DNA of 64,000 nt from Vreelandella olivaria (GCA_004295565.1 AP019416.1:992001-1056000); one strand, 5' to 3'. Positions 21,298 through 35,086 are shown, counted from the stretch's first letter. The notes: generated by a model from the sequence alone, not told the origin. Numbers and translations: made by a program.

Positions 21298-24200
21298 ATG
21301 GAACTCAACAAACGAATTATTGTGGAACGCTTCTTACAGCTTTCACAGGATAAGCAGAGCCAATTTCTCAAGGCCTTGAAACAGCAGAATATTGATTTTG
21401 CGACGTTACCGATCGTTCGTCGGAGCAGCCAAGAGAACTGCGAGCTCTCCTATGCCCAACTGCGCCAATGGTTTCTGTGGCGCTTGGATCCTCAGAGCAG
21501 CGCTTACCATATTACGGGTGCTCTGAGCCTTAAGGGCTCGCTGGATACTGAAGCACTGCGGGGTAGCTTCGCCGCTCTGGTGTCCCGCCATGAGGCATTG
21601 CGCACGGTGTTCCGTGACGACGGCGAGGGCGGGATGATGCAAGTGGTACAGGCCGAGAGCAACGTTGCATGGCGCGAAGTCGAGCTAGGCCATATGCCGA
21701 AGGATGAGCGAGAAGCGGCAATAGAGAACCAGCTTGATCGGCTTTGCAATGACCCTTTCGATCTGGAACAGGGTCCGCTGCTGCGAGTGGGGCTACTACG
21801 TTTAGCAGAAGAGCAACACCTACTGGTAGTGGTAATGCACCACATCATCTCCGATGGCTGGTCGATGCAGTTGATCATCGATGAGTTTGCTGCGGACTAC
21901 GCTGCTCGTGTTACAGGAGAGGTCTGGCAGCCACCCGCCTTGCCGATTCAATATGCCGATTATGCACTGTGGCAGCGTCAGTGGATGGAGGCGGGTGAGA
22001 AGGAGCGCCAGCTCGCTTACTGGCAGGCGGAACTTGGTGACGAACACCCGGTACTGCAGCTGCCGACCGATCGCCCGCGCCGTAACGATGGTCACTATCA
22101 CGCTGCACGCCACGCAATAGTGCTCCCTGCCTCGGTAGTGAGCGGACTGCGTCAGCAGGCCCAAGCGAAGAGCGCTACCCTGTTTATGACGCTACTGACA
22201 GGTTTCCAGTCACTGCTATATCGCTATACGGGGCAGGAAGAGATCCGGGTCGGCGTGCCGATCGCCAACCGCCACCGTAGGGAAACCCAAGGCGTGGTGG
22301 GCTTCTTCGTTAATACGCAGGTGCTGCGTAACCCGTTGAATGGTCGCTTAAGCCTAGCCGAGGCGCTGCAACAGAGCAAACGTGCGGCGCTGGGTGCACA
22401 AGAGCATCAGGATCTCCCTTTTGAACAGTTAGTGGAAGCGCTGCATCCGGAGCGCAGTTTGAGTCACACGCCGCTATTCCAGGTGATGTTCAACCACCAG
22501 CGGCAGGATCATGGCGCGTTGCAGACACTACCAGGACTGGAACTGAGCACCTGGCCTCTGGAGCAGAGAAAAGCACAGTTAGAGCTGACGCTAAATGCGG
22601 TAGAACGCAAGGATGGTCGCCTGGAGGTAAGCTTCATTTATGCAGAAGAGCTGTTCGACTCAACCACCATTGAGCGTCTGGCTCAGCACTATACGGTCAT
22701 TCTAGAGGCGCTGGCAGAGACGCCGGAGCGCTCGTTGAGCGATATCGAACTGCTAAATAAAGAGGAACAGCTAAAATTACAGGAATGGGGTGTAAACACA
22801 TTACGGCATCCCAAAACCCAGCCAATCCATCAATTGATCGAGCGCCAGGCCGAGGTAACGCCCGAGGCTGCTGCATTAGTATTTGATGATCAGTCACTCA
22901 GCTATGCCGAACTCTCTGTCCGCGCCAACCAGCTGGCCCACTATCTGATCGGGTTAGGCGTGCGCCCAGAGACCCGGGTAGGTATCGCCATGGAGCGCTC
23001 CATCGAGATGGTGGTGGGGCTGCTGGCGATTCTCAAGGCAGGCGGTGCCTACGTGCCACTGGATCCCGAGTACCCCGCCGAGCGGCTGGCCTTCATCGCC
23101 GATGATAGTGGCATCGAGCTGCTGCTCACCCAGCACCACTTGCGCGAGTCATTGCCGGTAGCGGATGGCCTTAGCGTTGTTGAGTTGGATCGGCTGGACG
23201 TGGCACATCACGCCTCTACCAATCCAGCAGTGGCGCTGCACGGCGAGCACCTCGCCTACGTGATTTACACTTCGGGCTCCACCGGGCGGCCCAAGGGCGC
23301 CGCAATCCGCCATGATGCCTTGACCAACTGCATGGTCTGGATGCAGGAGACCTACCAGCTCACCGATACCGATGCCGTACTGCATAAGGCACCGTTTGGG
23401 TTCGACGTCTCGGTCTGGGAGATTTTCTGGCCGCTAAGTGTCGGGTCACGTTTGGTGATCGCCCAACCAGGCGACCATCGAGATCCAGAGCGCATCATCG
23501 AGCTGATCCAGCGGCACGGCGTCACCACGCTCAACTTTGTGCCCTCAATGCTCAAGGCCTTCCTGACCTATCCCGATGTGAAGGCCAAAACGCGACTCAA
23601 GCATATTATGTGCGGTGGCGAGGCCGTTCCAGCCACGCTGCAGCAGGATGTGGCTGAATGTCTCGACGGTGCCAACCTGCACGACCTCTATGGCCCCACC
23701 GAAACCACCATTCATGTCACTCACTGGTGGTGCCGTGATGATGCTCACCGCCAGATTCCCATTGGTCGGCCTATTAGCGGCACCCGCACCTACGTCTTGG
23801 ATGATGAACTCAACTTAGTACCACAGGGCGTTGCGGGAGAGTTGTACCTAGGCGGTGTAAGCCTGGCCCGTGGATATCTCAATCGCAGTGATCTCACGGC
23901 GGAGCGTTTTGTCGCCGACCCGTTCGCAAAAGGTGAACGTCTCTACCGCACCGGCGACTTGGTACGCTGGCGGGAGGATGGCCAGCTTGAGTACCTGGGC
24001 CGCCTTGATCACCAGGTGAAGATCCGCGGCCTGCGTATTGAGCTAGGTGAGGTCGAAACCGAGCTGCTCTTGCAGCCGGAGGTTCGCGAGGCGGTGGTGA
24101 TAGTGCAAGAAGGCCCCAGCGGCTCTAGGTTGGTGGCCTATGTGGTTCCCCAGGCTGACAGCGAACTCGACAGCACCTCACTACGGGAGACGCTCGGGCA

Positions 24201-27200
24201 ACGGCTGCCGGACTATATGGTGCCGGGAGTCGTGGTCACGCTTGGTGCACTGCCGCTGAATGCCAATGGCAAAGTAGACCGTAAAGCATTGCCCGAGCCG
24301 GATTTGGCCAGTGGCTCGGACTATGAGCCGCCTCAGGACGAAGTGGAAGAAGCGCTGGCGGAAATCTGGTCAGAGATACTTGGCGTCGAACAGGTGAGCC
24401 GACACGACAACTTCTTTGAGTTGGGCGGACATTCGTTGCTGGCTTTGAAAGTGCTGGAGCAAATGCGGCACCGGGGACTGACAGCACAAGTACGAACCCT
24501 GTTCCAACACCCGGAACTGATAGACTTTGCCCAGGCGATTGCGCAGAAGCCAGAGCAGCAGGAACTCATCACCCCTCCTAATCGAATCCCTCACAATTGT
24601 CAGGCTCTCAGGCCTGATATGCTGACACTGATCGAACTTAATGCTGCAGAGCTTCGTGAGATCGAAGCGGCAGTGCCCGGTGGCGCAAGGAATATCCAGG
24701 ATATATACCCACTAGCACCGCTGCAGGAGGGGATTCTCTTCCATCATCGGCTGCAAGAAGAGGGCGATGCCTATGTGACGCCTCGGCTGCTGGGCTTTGA
24801 TAGCAGGGAGAGATTAAAAGCCTTTATTGCCGGTTTTAATAAGCTTATTGCCCGTCACGATATTTTACGTACTGCGGTGCTCTGGGAGGGGCTCCGTGAA
24901 CCGGTGCAGGTGGTGTATCGACATGCCATGCTGGATATCGAGTGGCCGACCGCGCCAGATGTGGCCACCGGCGGTGTGGCCGAATGGTTATACACCCAGG
25001 TGGATCCTGAGCACCACCGCCTCGATGTGCGCCAAGCACCTATGATTCGGGCGCTGGCTGCCCACGATGCTGAGCAGGGACGCTGGTTGCTGCAGTTACC
25101 TAGCCACCATCTAGTCATGGATCACACCACCCTTGAGCTACTGGTGGAAGAAATTGCCCTGATCCAGCAAGGCCGCGAGTGCGAACTGCCCAAGCCGATC
25201 CCATTCCGCAACTTTGTGGCGCAGGCGCGGTTGGGGGTAAGTCAGGCTGAGCATGAAGCCTTCTTCCAGAAGCGATTGGGTGATATAGAGGAACCCACAG
25301 CGCCCTTTGGGTTGCTTAACGTGCACAGCGATGGTGGGGATATCGAAGAAGTGCACGTTCCTCTTGAAACAGAATTAGCCCAGCAGGTGCGACAACAGGC
25401 GCAGCGCCATGGCGTCAGCACGGCTAGCCTGTTCCACTTGGCCTGGGCCTTGGTGCTGAGCAAGACCACTGGGCGGGACGATGTGGTGTTCGGCACCGTG
25501 CTGTTCGGGCGCATGCAGGGCATCGAAGGTGCTGAGCGGGCACTGGGGATGTTTATTAATACGCTTCCTGTGCGCATCAAAACCGGTGCCCAGGGAGTAG
25601 ATAAGGGTCTAAGCCAAATCCACGATGCCCTATCTGAGCTAATGCACCATGAACATGCCAGCCTCGGGTTAGCACAGCGCAGTAGTGGCTTGACGGGGAA
25701 ATACCGCTATTCACGAGCTTGCTGAATTATCGGTATGGCGCGGCTCAACAAGAGGAAACCCCTGTTCATACTTGGGAAGGTATGGAATTGTTGGAGGCTC
25801 AGGAGCGTACCAACTACCCGATCACTATGTCGGTGGACGATCTGGGTAACGGCTTCCAACTGGTAGGACAAGTTAGTCGAATGATTGGTGCACAGCGGCT
25901 GTGCGATTACTTGAACTCAGCCATTGCAGGTATTGTAGACAATCTGCAAGCATCGCCTCAGCAACCATTAAGTGAGATCAACCTGCTCAGAACAGACGAA
26001 CAGCAGCTGTTGAGCGAGTGGGGAGAAAATACGCAACAGTATTCAGGCACTTCTCTAATTCATCACTTAATCGAGGGGCAAGCAGCGGCAACCCCAGAGG
26101 CCGCGGCAATAATATTTGAAGAGCAGTCACTCAGCTATGCTGAACTTAACAGCCGTGCAAATCGCTTGGCCCACTATTTGATCGGGCTAGGTGTGAAACC
26201 AGAAACTCGGGTGGGTATCGCTGTTGAGCGCTCCCTTGAGATGGTGGTGGGGCTACTGGGTATCCTCAAAGCGGGGGTGCTTATGTGCCACTAGATCCCG
26301 ATTATCCGAGCGATCGGTTGGCCTATATGGTCGAGGACAGCGGTATTGAGCTGCTGCTTACCCAGCAGCATCTACGCGATACGTTGCCGGTGGCTGATGG
26401 GTTGAGCGTCATTGAGCTGGATCGGTTGGATGTCGCTCACCATGCGCCGACCAATCCGAACGTGGCCCTGCACAGCGAAAATCTTGCTTATGTGATCTAC
26501 ACCTCGGGCTCCACCGGGCGGCCTAAGGGCGCGGCCAACCGCCATCACGCGCTGTCCAATCGCCTACAGTGGATGCAAGAAGCTTACGGCCTGAAGGCTG
26601 ACGAGGCGGTGCTGCAGAAGACGCCATTCAGCTTCGATGTCTCGGTATGGGAGTTCTTTTGGCCGTTGATGCAGGGCGCCCGGCTAGTGATGGCGCCACC
26701 AGGTGCCCATCGCGAACCGGCACAACTGGTCGAGCTGATCCGTACCTACAAGATCACCACGTTGCACTTCGTACCTTCAATGCTTCAGGCCTTCCTGGCG
26801 CATGGCGAGGTAGAAGCCTGTACCAGCCTGACGCGTCTGGTATGTAGCGGCGAAGCGCTACCGGCAGAACTGCAGAATCAGGTATTTGCCCGCTTGCCTC
26901 ATGCGGCGCTCTACAACCTCTACGGCCCCACCGAAGCGGCCATCGACGTTACCCACTGGACTTGCCAAGACGATGGGCGCAACCAGGTAGCTATCGGCCA
27001 ACCGATTGCTGGTATCCGTACCTTTGTGTTGGATAGCGATCTTAACTTAGCGCCGCCAGGTGTCGCGGGTGAACTACATCTAGGAGGCATTGGGTTGGCG
27101 CGGGGCTACCTACAACGCCCAGATCTTACCGCAGAACGTTTTATTGCTGATCCATTTGTGCCTGGCGAACGCCTCTACCGCACCGGCGATCTGGTGCGCT

Positions 27201-30200
27201 GGCGAAAGGATGGCCAGCTCGAGTACTTGGGACGACTTGATCACCAGGTGAAGATCCGCGGTTTACGTATCGAGCTGGGCGAGATCGAAGCCGAACTGCT
27301 CGCTCAGCCGGCGGTTCGCGAGGCGGTGGTGGTCGCCCAAGAAAAACCTAGTGGCTCTAGGTTGGTAGCCTATGTAGTGCCCCAGACCCACAGTGAACTC
27401 GACAGCACCTCACTGCGTGAGGCGCTGGGGCAGCGACTGCCGGACTATATGGTGCCGGGCGTCGTGGTCACCCTCGATGCGTTACCACTGAACCCCAACG
27501 GCAAGGTGGATCGCAAGGCCCTGCCCGAGCCGGATTTAGCCAGTGGCTCTCAGTACGAGCCGCCTCAAGGCGAGGTGGAAGAAGCGCTGGCGAAGATCTG
27601 GTCAGAGATACTTGGCGTCGAACGGGTGGGGCGGCACGACAATTTCTTTGAGCTGGGTGGCCATTCGTTATTGGCTCTGAAGGTGCTGGAGCAAATGCGG
27701 CATCGGGGACTGACGGCGCAGGTGCGCACGCTGTTCAATGCCCGGAATTGGCGTCCTATGCCCAGGCATTGGCGGAAGCACCCGAGCAAGTGGAAGTTAT
27801 TATCCCGCCCAATCTGATACCTCACGATTGCCAATCTCTTCAGCCTGACATGTTGACGCTAATCAAGCTCAATGCCGAAGAGATCGGCGTGATCGAAGCG
27901 GCAGTGCCCGGCGGTGCTAGCAATATTCAAGATATCTATCCGCTGGCATCGCTGCAGGAGGGTATTCTCTTCCACCACCGGTTGCGGCAGCGGGGAGATA
28001 CTTACGTGCTTCCCTGCCTTCTTGGTTTCGATAGCCGGGAACGGTTGGAAGCATTTATTGCCTGTTTCAATAAACTGATTCACCGCCATGACATCCTGCG
28101 TACTGCAGTGCTTTGGGACGGGCTCCGCCAGCCTGTACAGGTAGTTTACCGGCATGCCGAATTAGCCCTCGAATGGCTAGATTTGGATGGAAATGGTTCT
28201 CACTGGGTCGCTGAACGGCTGAATGCCGAGGTGGAGCCTGAACATCGTCGTATTGATGTGGGCCGAGCGCCTATGCTACGAGCGGTGGCAGCATACGATG
28301 CTGAGCAAAACCGCTGGCTGTTGCAGCTACCTAGCCATCATCTGGTCATGGATCACACCACCCTTGAGTTATTGGTGGAAGAAATTGCTCTGATTCAGCA
28401 AGGCCGCGAGGACGAACTGCCCAAGCCGATACCATTCCGCAACTTCGTGGCGCAGGCCCAGCTAGGGGGTAGCCTGGAAGAGCACGAATCCTTCTTCCGC
28501 GAGCGGTTGGGCGATGTTGAAGAACCGACGGCTCCCTTCGGGCTACTAGACGTTCGCGGCGATGGCAGCGATATCGAAGAAGTGCACGTTCCTTTGGCTG
28601 CGGAACTAGCCCAGCAAGTTCGGCAGCAGGCGAAACGCCATGGTGTTAGCACAGCCAGCCTATTCCACTTAGCCTGGGCCTTGGTGCTCAGCAAAACGAC
28701 TGGGCATGACGATGCGGTATTTGGCACTGTGCTGTTCGGTCGTATGCAGGGCACTGAAGGGGCCGAACGAGCACTGGGGATGTTTATTAATACGCTACCA
28801 GTGCGTATCAAACTGAGGGCTCAAGGTGCCGATAAGTGCCTGCGCCAAACCCACGACGCCCTATCTGAGCTGATGCACCATGAACATGCCAGTTTAGGAT
28901 TAGCGCAGCGCTGTAGTGGGTTGCCTGGTGGGACGCCGCTATTTACCAGCTTGCTGAACTACCGTTACAGTGTTCCTCAGCAAGAGGGAAACACCGCTCA
29001 TACCTGGGAAGGCATGGAGGTGCTGGGCGGGCAAGAACGCACCAACTACCCGATTACTATGTCGGTGGACGACCTAGGTAATGACTTCCAATTGGTAGGG
29101 CAGGTGAGCCGTATAGTCGGCGCTAAGCGGTTGTGTGATTACCTGAACACAGCCATTGCAGGCATTGTAGAAAATCTGCAAGCGGCGCCTCAACAACCGT
29201 TAAGTGAAATCAGTCTGCTCAGAGCAGACGAACAGCAGTTGTTGAACGGGTGGGGAGAGAATACGCAACAGTATTCAGACACTTCTCCCGTCCATCACTT
29301 GGTTGAGCAACAGGCTGCGGCAACCCCAGAGGCCACGGCACTCGTATTTGAAGAGCAGTCACTTAGCTACGCCGAACTTAATGCGCGTGCCAACCGTCTG
29401 GCCCACTATCTGATCGGGTTAGGCGTAAAACCCGAAACCCGAGTGGGTATTGCCATGGAGCGCTCCATCGGGATGGTGGTGGGGCTGCTGGCGATTCTTA
29501 AGGCAGGTGGTGCTTATGTGCCGTTGGATCCGGATTACCCCGCCGAGCGGTTGGCCTATATGGTCGAAGACAGCGGCATTGAGCTGCTGCTTACCCAGCA
29601 ACATCTGCGTGATACCTTGCCGATGACCGGTGGGCTAAACGTTATTGAACTGGATCGCTTGGATGTGACGCATCATGCGTCAACCAACCCGGAGGTGGCA
29701 CTGCACAGTGAACATCTCGCCTATGTCATTTACACCTCAGGTTCTACTGGTCGGCCCAAGGGGGTGATGGTGCGTCATCACGCCCTTAGCCACTTCTTAT
29801 TAAGCATGCAGGAAACCCCTGGCCTAAGCCCAGACGATATTCTGGTGGCGGTGACCTCTCTATCGTTCGATATTGCCGCCCTGGAGCTGTATCTGCCATT
29901 GATCAGCGGAGCAAGGGTAGTGCTGGCGAGTCGCGAAACGACTCGAGATGGCAGGGCCTTGGGGAGTTACTCAATCAAGAAAAAGCGACGGTTCTGCAGG
30001 CGACACCCTCCGGCTGGCGGTTGCTACGCTCGTCAGGTTGGCCATGGGCGACGGCTCCGCTAATGGATGGCTTTAAGGGGCTATGTGGCGGTGAGGCCTT
30101 GCCGCCTGATTTGGCTGAGGAACTGCAAACTCAGGGGATCGAATTGTGGAACATGTACGGCCCCACTGAGACCACGATTTGGTCAGCGACGGATCAAGTG

Positions 30201-33200
30201 AAGGGCCGCCAAGCTTTCCTGGGAAGGGCGATTGCGGCGACACAGTTGTACGTTTTGGATAGTGCGCTCAACTTGGCACCCCTAGGAGTGGCAGGGGAGT
30301 TGTATCTAGGTGGTGTGGGCTTAGCGCGCGGCTACCTGGGCCGTGCAGAACTGACGGCGGAGCGCTTTGTGGCCGACCCCTTTATTGCGGGCGAACGAGT
30401 CTATCGAACCGGTGATCTAGTGCGTTGGCGGGAGGATGGCCAGCTTGAGTACTTGGGACGGATTGACCATCAGATCAAAGTGCGCGGTTTCCGTATTGAG
30501 CTAGGCGAGATCGAAGCCCAACTGCTAGCCCTGTCGGAGATACGCGAGGCAGTGGTGGTTGCCCAAGAGGGGCCAGGCGGTTCTAGGTTGGTGGCTTATG
30601 TGGTTCCCCAAGCCGACGTTGAACTCGATACCACCTCGCTACGCGAAACGCTGGGGCAAAAGCTACCGGACTATATGGTGCCTGGAGTGATAGTCACTCT
30701 GGAGGCGCTACCGCTAACCCCGAACGGTAAGGTCGACCGTAAGGCACTGCCCGCGCCGGATTTGGCCAGTAACTCGCGGTACGAGCCGCCCCAGGGTGAG
30801 GTGGAAGAAGCGCTGGCGGAAATCTGGTCAGAGACTCTTGGCGTCGAACAGGTGGGTCGCTACGACAACTTCTTTGAGTTGGGCGGGGATTCGGTTCTCA
30901 GCCTGCAGATCGTCTCTCGGTCGCAACGGGCTGGTTGGACGGTTACTCCTCGGCAGGTCTTTGAGCATCAGAGCATAGCCCAGTTGGCGCTGCATGCGAC
31001 CGGTGCACAGGAGGAAGCGCCAAGACGTGAGATTAAGCTCAATGAATTGGCAGATTATCTAAGCGGTGATCAGATCGAAGCCCTAGGCTTAGACCAAGGC
31101 AATATCGGAGATGTTTACCCCTGTCGCCTACACAAGAGGGGATGTTCTTCCACTCTCTTGAAGCGGACGAGCCAGGGCTCTACGTCAATCAATTGAATGT
31201 AGACGTCAGTGGCCTGGATGCCGATAGGCTAGTGAGGGCTTGGCAAAATATGGTCGAGCGACATGCCATTCTAAGAACGGGGTTCTTGTGGCAGGCGGGT
31301 ATGGCGCGTCCACTACAGCTCGTCTTTACGAAGGTAGAGCCAGAGATCGTGCAGTTGGATTGGTGCGGTAAGAAGGACGCCCTCGAAGAATCCCTCGCGA
31401 CCTATGCTGAGCAAGTAATCAAGCGCCAAATTGACTGGCTGACACCACCATTAGCCTGGTTGCATTTGATTCGACTCGATGATGACCGCTACCAACTGAT
31501 ATGGACTCGGCACCATATCTTGTCCGATGGTTGGGCCGAAGCACGTCTAATTAATGAGTGGCTGGCGAGCTACTCGGAAGAGCCCTTGGCGGCCGTTGGG
31601 CGGCCCTACGGGGACTACATTCGCTGGTTACAGCGCCAGGATGCCGATTTGACTCAAGCCTTCTGGACATCGGAACTGGCGGGCTGGAGGGGCCGACACT
31701 GTTGGCAGAGTCGGCCCGTCAGGAGAATGAGGCCCAGGGCTTCGCCAAACGCTATACCCGTCTAGGACGGCAAGATACCGTGCTACTAAAAGCTGCTGCC
31801 CAGCGGCAACGCGTGACTCTAAACACTTTGGTACAGGCAGCCTGGGGTGTATTACTGCAGCGCTACTGTCATCAGGAACGGGTGGTGTTTGGCGCGACGG
31901 TATCCGGTCGCCCTCCGAGCCTGCAAGGCGCTGAAGAGATGGTAGGTCTGTTTATCAACACCATCCCTGTGGTGTTGGCGGCGCGGCCTGAGCAGAGTGT
32001 TGGTGCTTACTTGCAGAGCGTGCAGGCAACCAATCTGGGCATTCGCGAGTATGAGCATGCCGCGTTAGCAGATATCCAACGCTGGTCGGGGTCATCGGGC
32101 CGCGCTCTGTTCGACAGCATCATTGTATTTGAGAACTTCCCCGTCGATAGAACAATGCGTGACCAGCAGCGGCATGGTCTGCGCTTTGGTGAGGTTGCCG
32201 GGGAGGGCATAACTGGCTACGCGATGGATCTGCAGGTGGTGATCGACGATGAGCTGGAGATCGAGTACTGCTACAGCCGAAGCGACTTCCCGGAGCTGTT
32301 CGTTGATGAACTGAAATGTGCTATGGAGCTGCTCATTCGTCAGATGGCAGAGTCGCCTGAGCGGCCTGTGGGTGAGTTGGAATGGATTGAATCAACTCAA
32401 TGGGATGCACTAAGTGAATTGAGCCAGAGTGGCCGTAGTGGATTCTCCCGCATGCCTGTGCATCGCCGTATCGCTGCGCATGCTGTTACACGGCCAGATA
32501 ATATTGTGCTTCGTATGGGTGATCAGGCTTTAAGTCATGCGCAACTCAACGCTCAGGCTAACCGCTTGGCCCATTATCTGCGCGAGCAAGGCGTGGGGCC
32601 AGATGTGCGGGTCGGCGTGGCGCTGGAGCGTTCACCCCAAGTCATTGTCACTCTGCTGGCTGTACTGAAGGCGGGCGGCGCTTATGTGCCACTCGATCCG
32701 ACTTACCCGTCCGAACGTCTGAGTTTTATGATCAAAGATAGTGGCATGGCCCTACTACTAACGCAGCACGTGGTACTGCCGCGCTTGGCAAAGGTGGAGG
32801 GTATACCTTATGTAGATTGCGAGGCGCTTGATCTCAGCCGTTATGACGATGCTGATCCCGGTGTGGCCGTGCACGAAGAGTCCCTGGCTTACGTGATCTA
32901 TACCTCGGGCTCTACTGGTACACCTAAAGGCGTTACGGTGGCTCATGGCCCGCTGGCGATGCATTGCCAGGCGATCAGCGAGCTCTATGATATGGAACCA
33001 GACTCCTGCGAGTTACACTTCATGTCATTCTCCTTCGATGGTGCCCATGAGCGCTGGCTGACAGCTCTGTGCTCGGGGATGAGTCTAGCCATTCGGGAAG
33101 AAGAGCTATGGACGGCGGAACAAGCCTACACGGCCCTGCAACACTATAGAGCAGCGAACGTGGCTTTCCCGCCGGCCTATTTGAATCAAGTCGCTGACTG

Positions 33201-35074
33201 GGCAGAAGGGCGTGATGATACGCCACCGGTGGAGTTATACGTTTTCGGTGGTGAAGCGATGCCCAAGACAGCCTATGACAAGGCGCGCCGCACGTTGCGG
33301 CCGCGCTGGTTCATCAATGGTTATGGGCCCACCGAAACAGTGGTGACGCCACTGCTGTGGAAGACACCCGCCGAGGAGACCTTTGACTGTGCCTATGCAC
33401 CGATTGGTCGCCCCGTTGGCGAGCGGTCGCTCTACGTGTTGGATGACAACCTACAGCCGGTACCCAAGGGCGTTGTGGGCGAGTTGTATATCGGTGGCTA
33501 TGGTTTGGCGAGAGGCTATCTTGGGCGTACCGGCTTGACCGCCGAGCGCTTTGTGGCCGATCCCTTCGATACTTTAGGGGCGTCTCTACCGCACCGGGGA
33601 TCTGGTGCGCTGGAGAGAAGATGGCAATATGGAGTATATGGGCCGGGCGGATCACCAAGTGAAGGTACGTGGCTTCCGTATTGAGCTGGGTGAGATAGAG
33701 GCACGTGCCCGTGAAATACCTGGCGTGAGTGATGTCGCCATCGTTACCCATGAAACCTCGAATGGCCATCAATTGGTTGCTTATTTGGTAGCTGATGAGG
33801 AGGCGGATAACGATCGATTAGTGCGCTTTGCACGCCGACACTTCGAAGCGCATCTGCCCGACTACATGGTGCCAGCACATATGATGGTGCTGACAGCCCT
33901 GCCACGTATGGTCAATGGTAAGTTGGATCAGTCGGCGTTACCCGAGCCACGGCTGGATGAAAATCGGGAGCACGTGGCCCCTTCTACACCGGAAGCCCGC
34001 CAGCTAGCTGAGATATGGCAGGAAGTATTAGGTATCGAGCGGATCGGAGAAACTGATAACTTCTTCGAGCTGGGTGGGGACTCCCTGCTGAGCCTGAAGG
34101 TGTTAAGCCGAGTGCGCGCCCTAAAGGAGACTACGCTTGATTTCAAACTACGTGACCTGATGCAGAAGCCGACCATTTCAGGCTTGTTGGGGCTGGGAGA
34201 ATCATCGGATGCCTTGCTGGATGGTGTGGTTATGCTCAATGGTGAGAGTCAGGGTCAGTCACCGCTGTTTTGCGTGCATGCTGGTATGGGCACCCTTTAC
34301 GACTATCAGCCGCTGGCACGGCGTTTACAGGGAGTATGCACGGTATATGGGCTGCCGTGTCGGATGCTAACCGATCCTCAGCATTGTGATACGTCGTTGG
34401 AAGCGATGGCTCATGACTATGCAGCCACTATCCGTAGCTTGCAGCCTCACGGGCCTTACCGGATATTGGGCTGGTCTCTAGGTGGTACCTTGGCAGCAAT
34501 GATTGCGGCACGGCTTGAAAAGCAAGGCCAGGAGGTGAACCTGTTGGCGCTGGTGGATCCCTATATCCCCGGTAGCGGCCAGAAGAGCGTTGATAGCTGG
34601 CAGGAGGATTTTGCTGCTTATGCGTCGGTAATCTTGCCAGGTATCCCGTCCGAGATGGTAGCCAATATTAACAACGCAACACCTCATGAAGAGCCGGGTG
34701 AAGCGGAACTGGCCATTATGCTAGAACGCCTGCTGGCGTCGGATGAGTCCTACGGACGGAAGGTTATGCCGCTCTGGGCGGTGAGGAACTAGCTCGAATC
34801 TTCTGTGTAGCGCGGCATCTGAAAAGGCTCTCTGCAGACCGGTGCTTTGCCAGTGTTGGGCTGTGAAGCGGATTGTTGGTGGTCAGAAGGGCGTCCGCAA
34901 GAGGAGCGGCAAGCGCTAACTCATCAAGTGGGGCAAGCGCCACGTCGGGCTATTGAAACTTCTGAGGATCACTTCTCGATTGTTGCCAGTGATTCACTGG
35001 TGCTACATCTGGTGGAAAAACTGCGAGAGGAGACGCATCCATCGAAGTTTGTAGAGGAGAATTCACCGGCCTAA
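21298..35074 (+). CDS. NRPS 3: C-A(X)-PCP-dual-A(Ser)-PCP-dual-A(Gly)-PCP-C-A(OHOrn)-PCP-TE
   Basis: About 4,590 residues read across apparent shifts near 25698, 26273, 27740, 29957, 31128, 31680, 33577, 34765 and 34838. ATG 21298 has GGAG 7 bases upstream. Domains: C5 21440-22770; A5 22820-24310, code D-V-W-N-M-G-L-I-H-K, which I cannot assign; carrier; dual E/C6 24600-26010 ([16 protein letters not shown]); A6 26060-27550, serine code; carrier; dual E/C7 27800-29240 (HHRLRQRGD); A7 29290-30770, glycine code; carrier 30780-31000 of the type that normally precedes an E domain ([11 protein letters not shown]); C8 31090-32380 (HHILSDGW, D-accepting type); A8 32440-33960, code D-G-E-A-V-G-G-V-T-K, close to a code I recall for pyoverdine N-hydroxyornithine domains; carrier; thioesterase 34230-35074 (GWSLGGTLA; catalytic His in EDHFSI). 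A5 as an acylated hydroxyornithine is inferred from the tailoring genes and iron-ligand count. Confidence 0.88.
29257..30847 (+). repeat. Near-identical 1.59-kb segment, copy 2 (glycine A domain)
   Basis: Partner of 19467-21058. This copy has 4 G where copy 1 has 5 G, and the reading frame breaks exactly there. The two copies therefore show directly that a homopolymer-length change, real or technical, explains this break. Confidence 0.9.
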
Positions 35075-35086
35075 GAGCCGGTTTTT
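35065..35086 (+). terminator. Rho-independent terminator of the NRPS operon
   Basis: A perfect stem ACCGGC (35065-35070) / GCCGGT (35077-35082), 6-base loop, then T at 35083-35086. The loop contains the NRPS 3 stop codon TAA (35072-35074), so termination is placed exactly at the gene end. Confidence 0.7.

Noticed and set aside
33314-33772. Long antisense frames inside NRPS and other GC-rich genes
   Set aside because: They mirror strongly coding sense frames, lack ribosome sites and show no recognisable domains.
4822-35074. Two dozen separate short NRPS genes
   Set aside because: The pieces join domain by domain with one-base corrections, and real gene ends are marked by ATGA overlap at 14697 and by stop plus ribosome site at 21294-21298.
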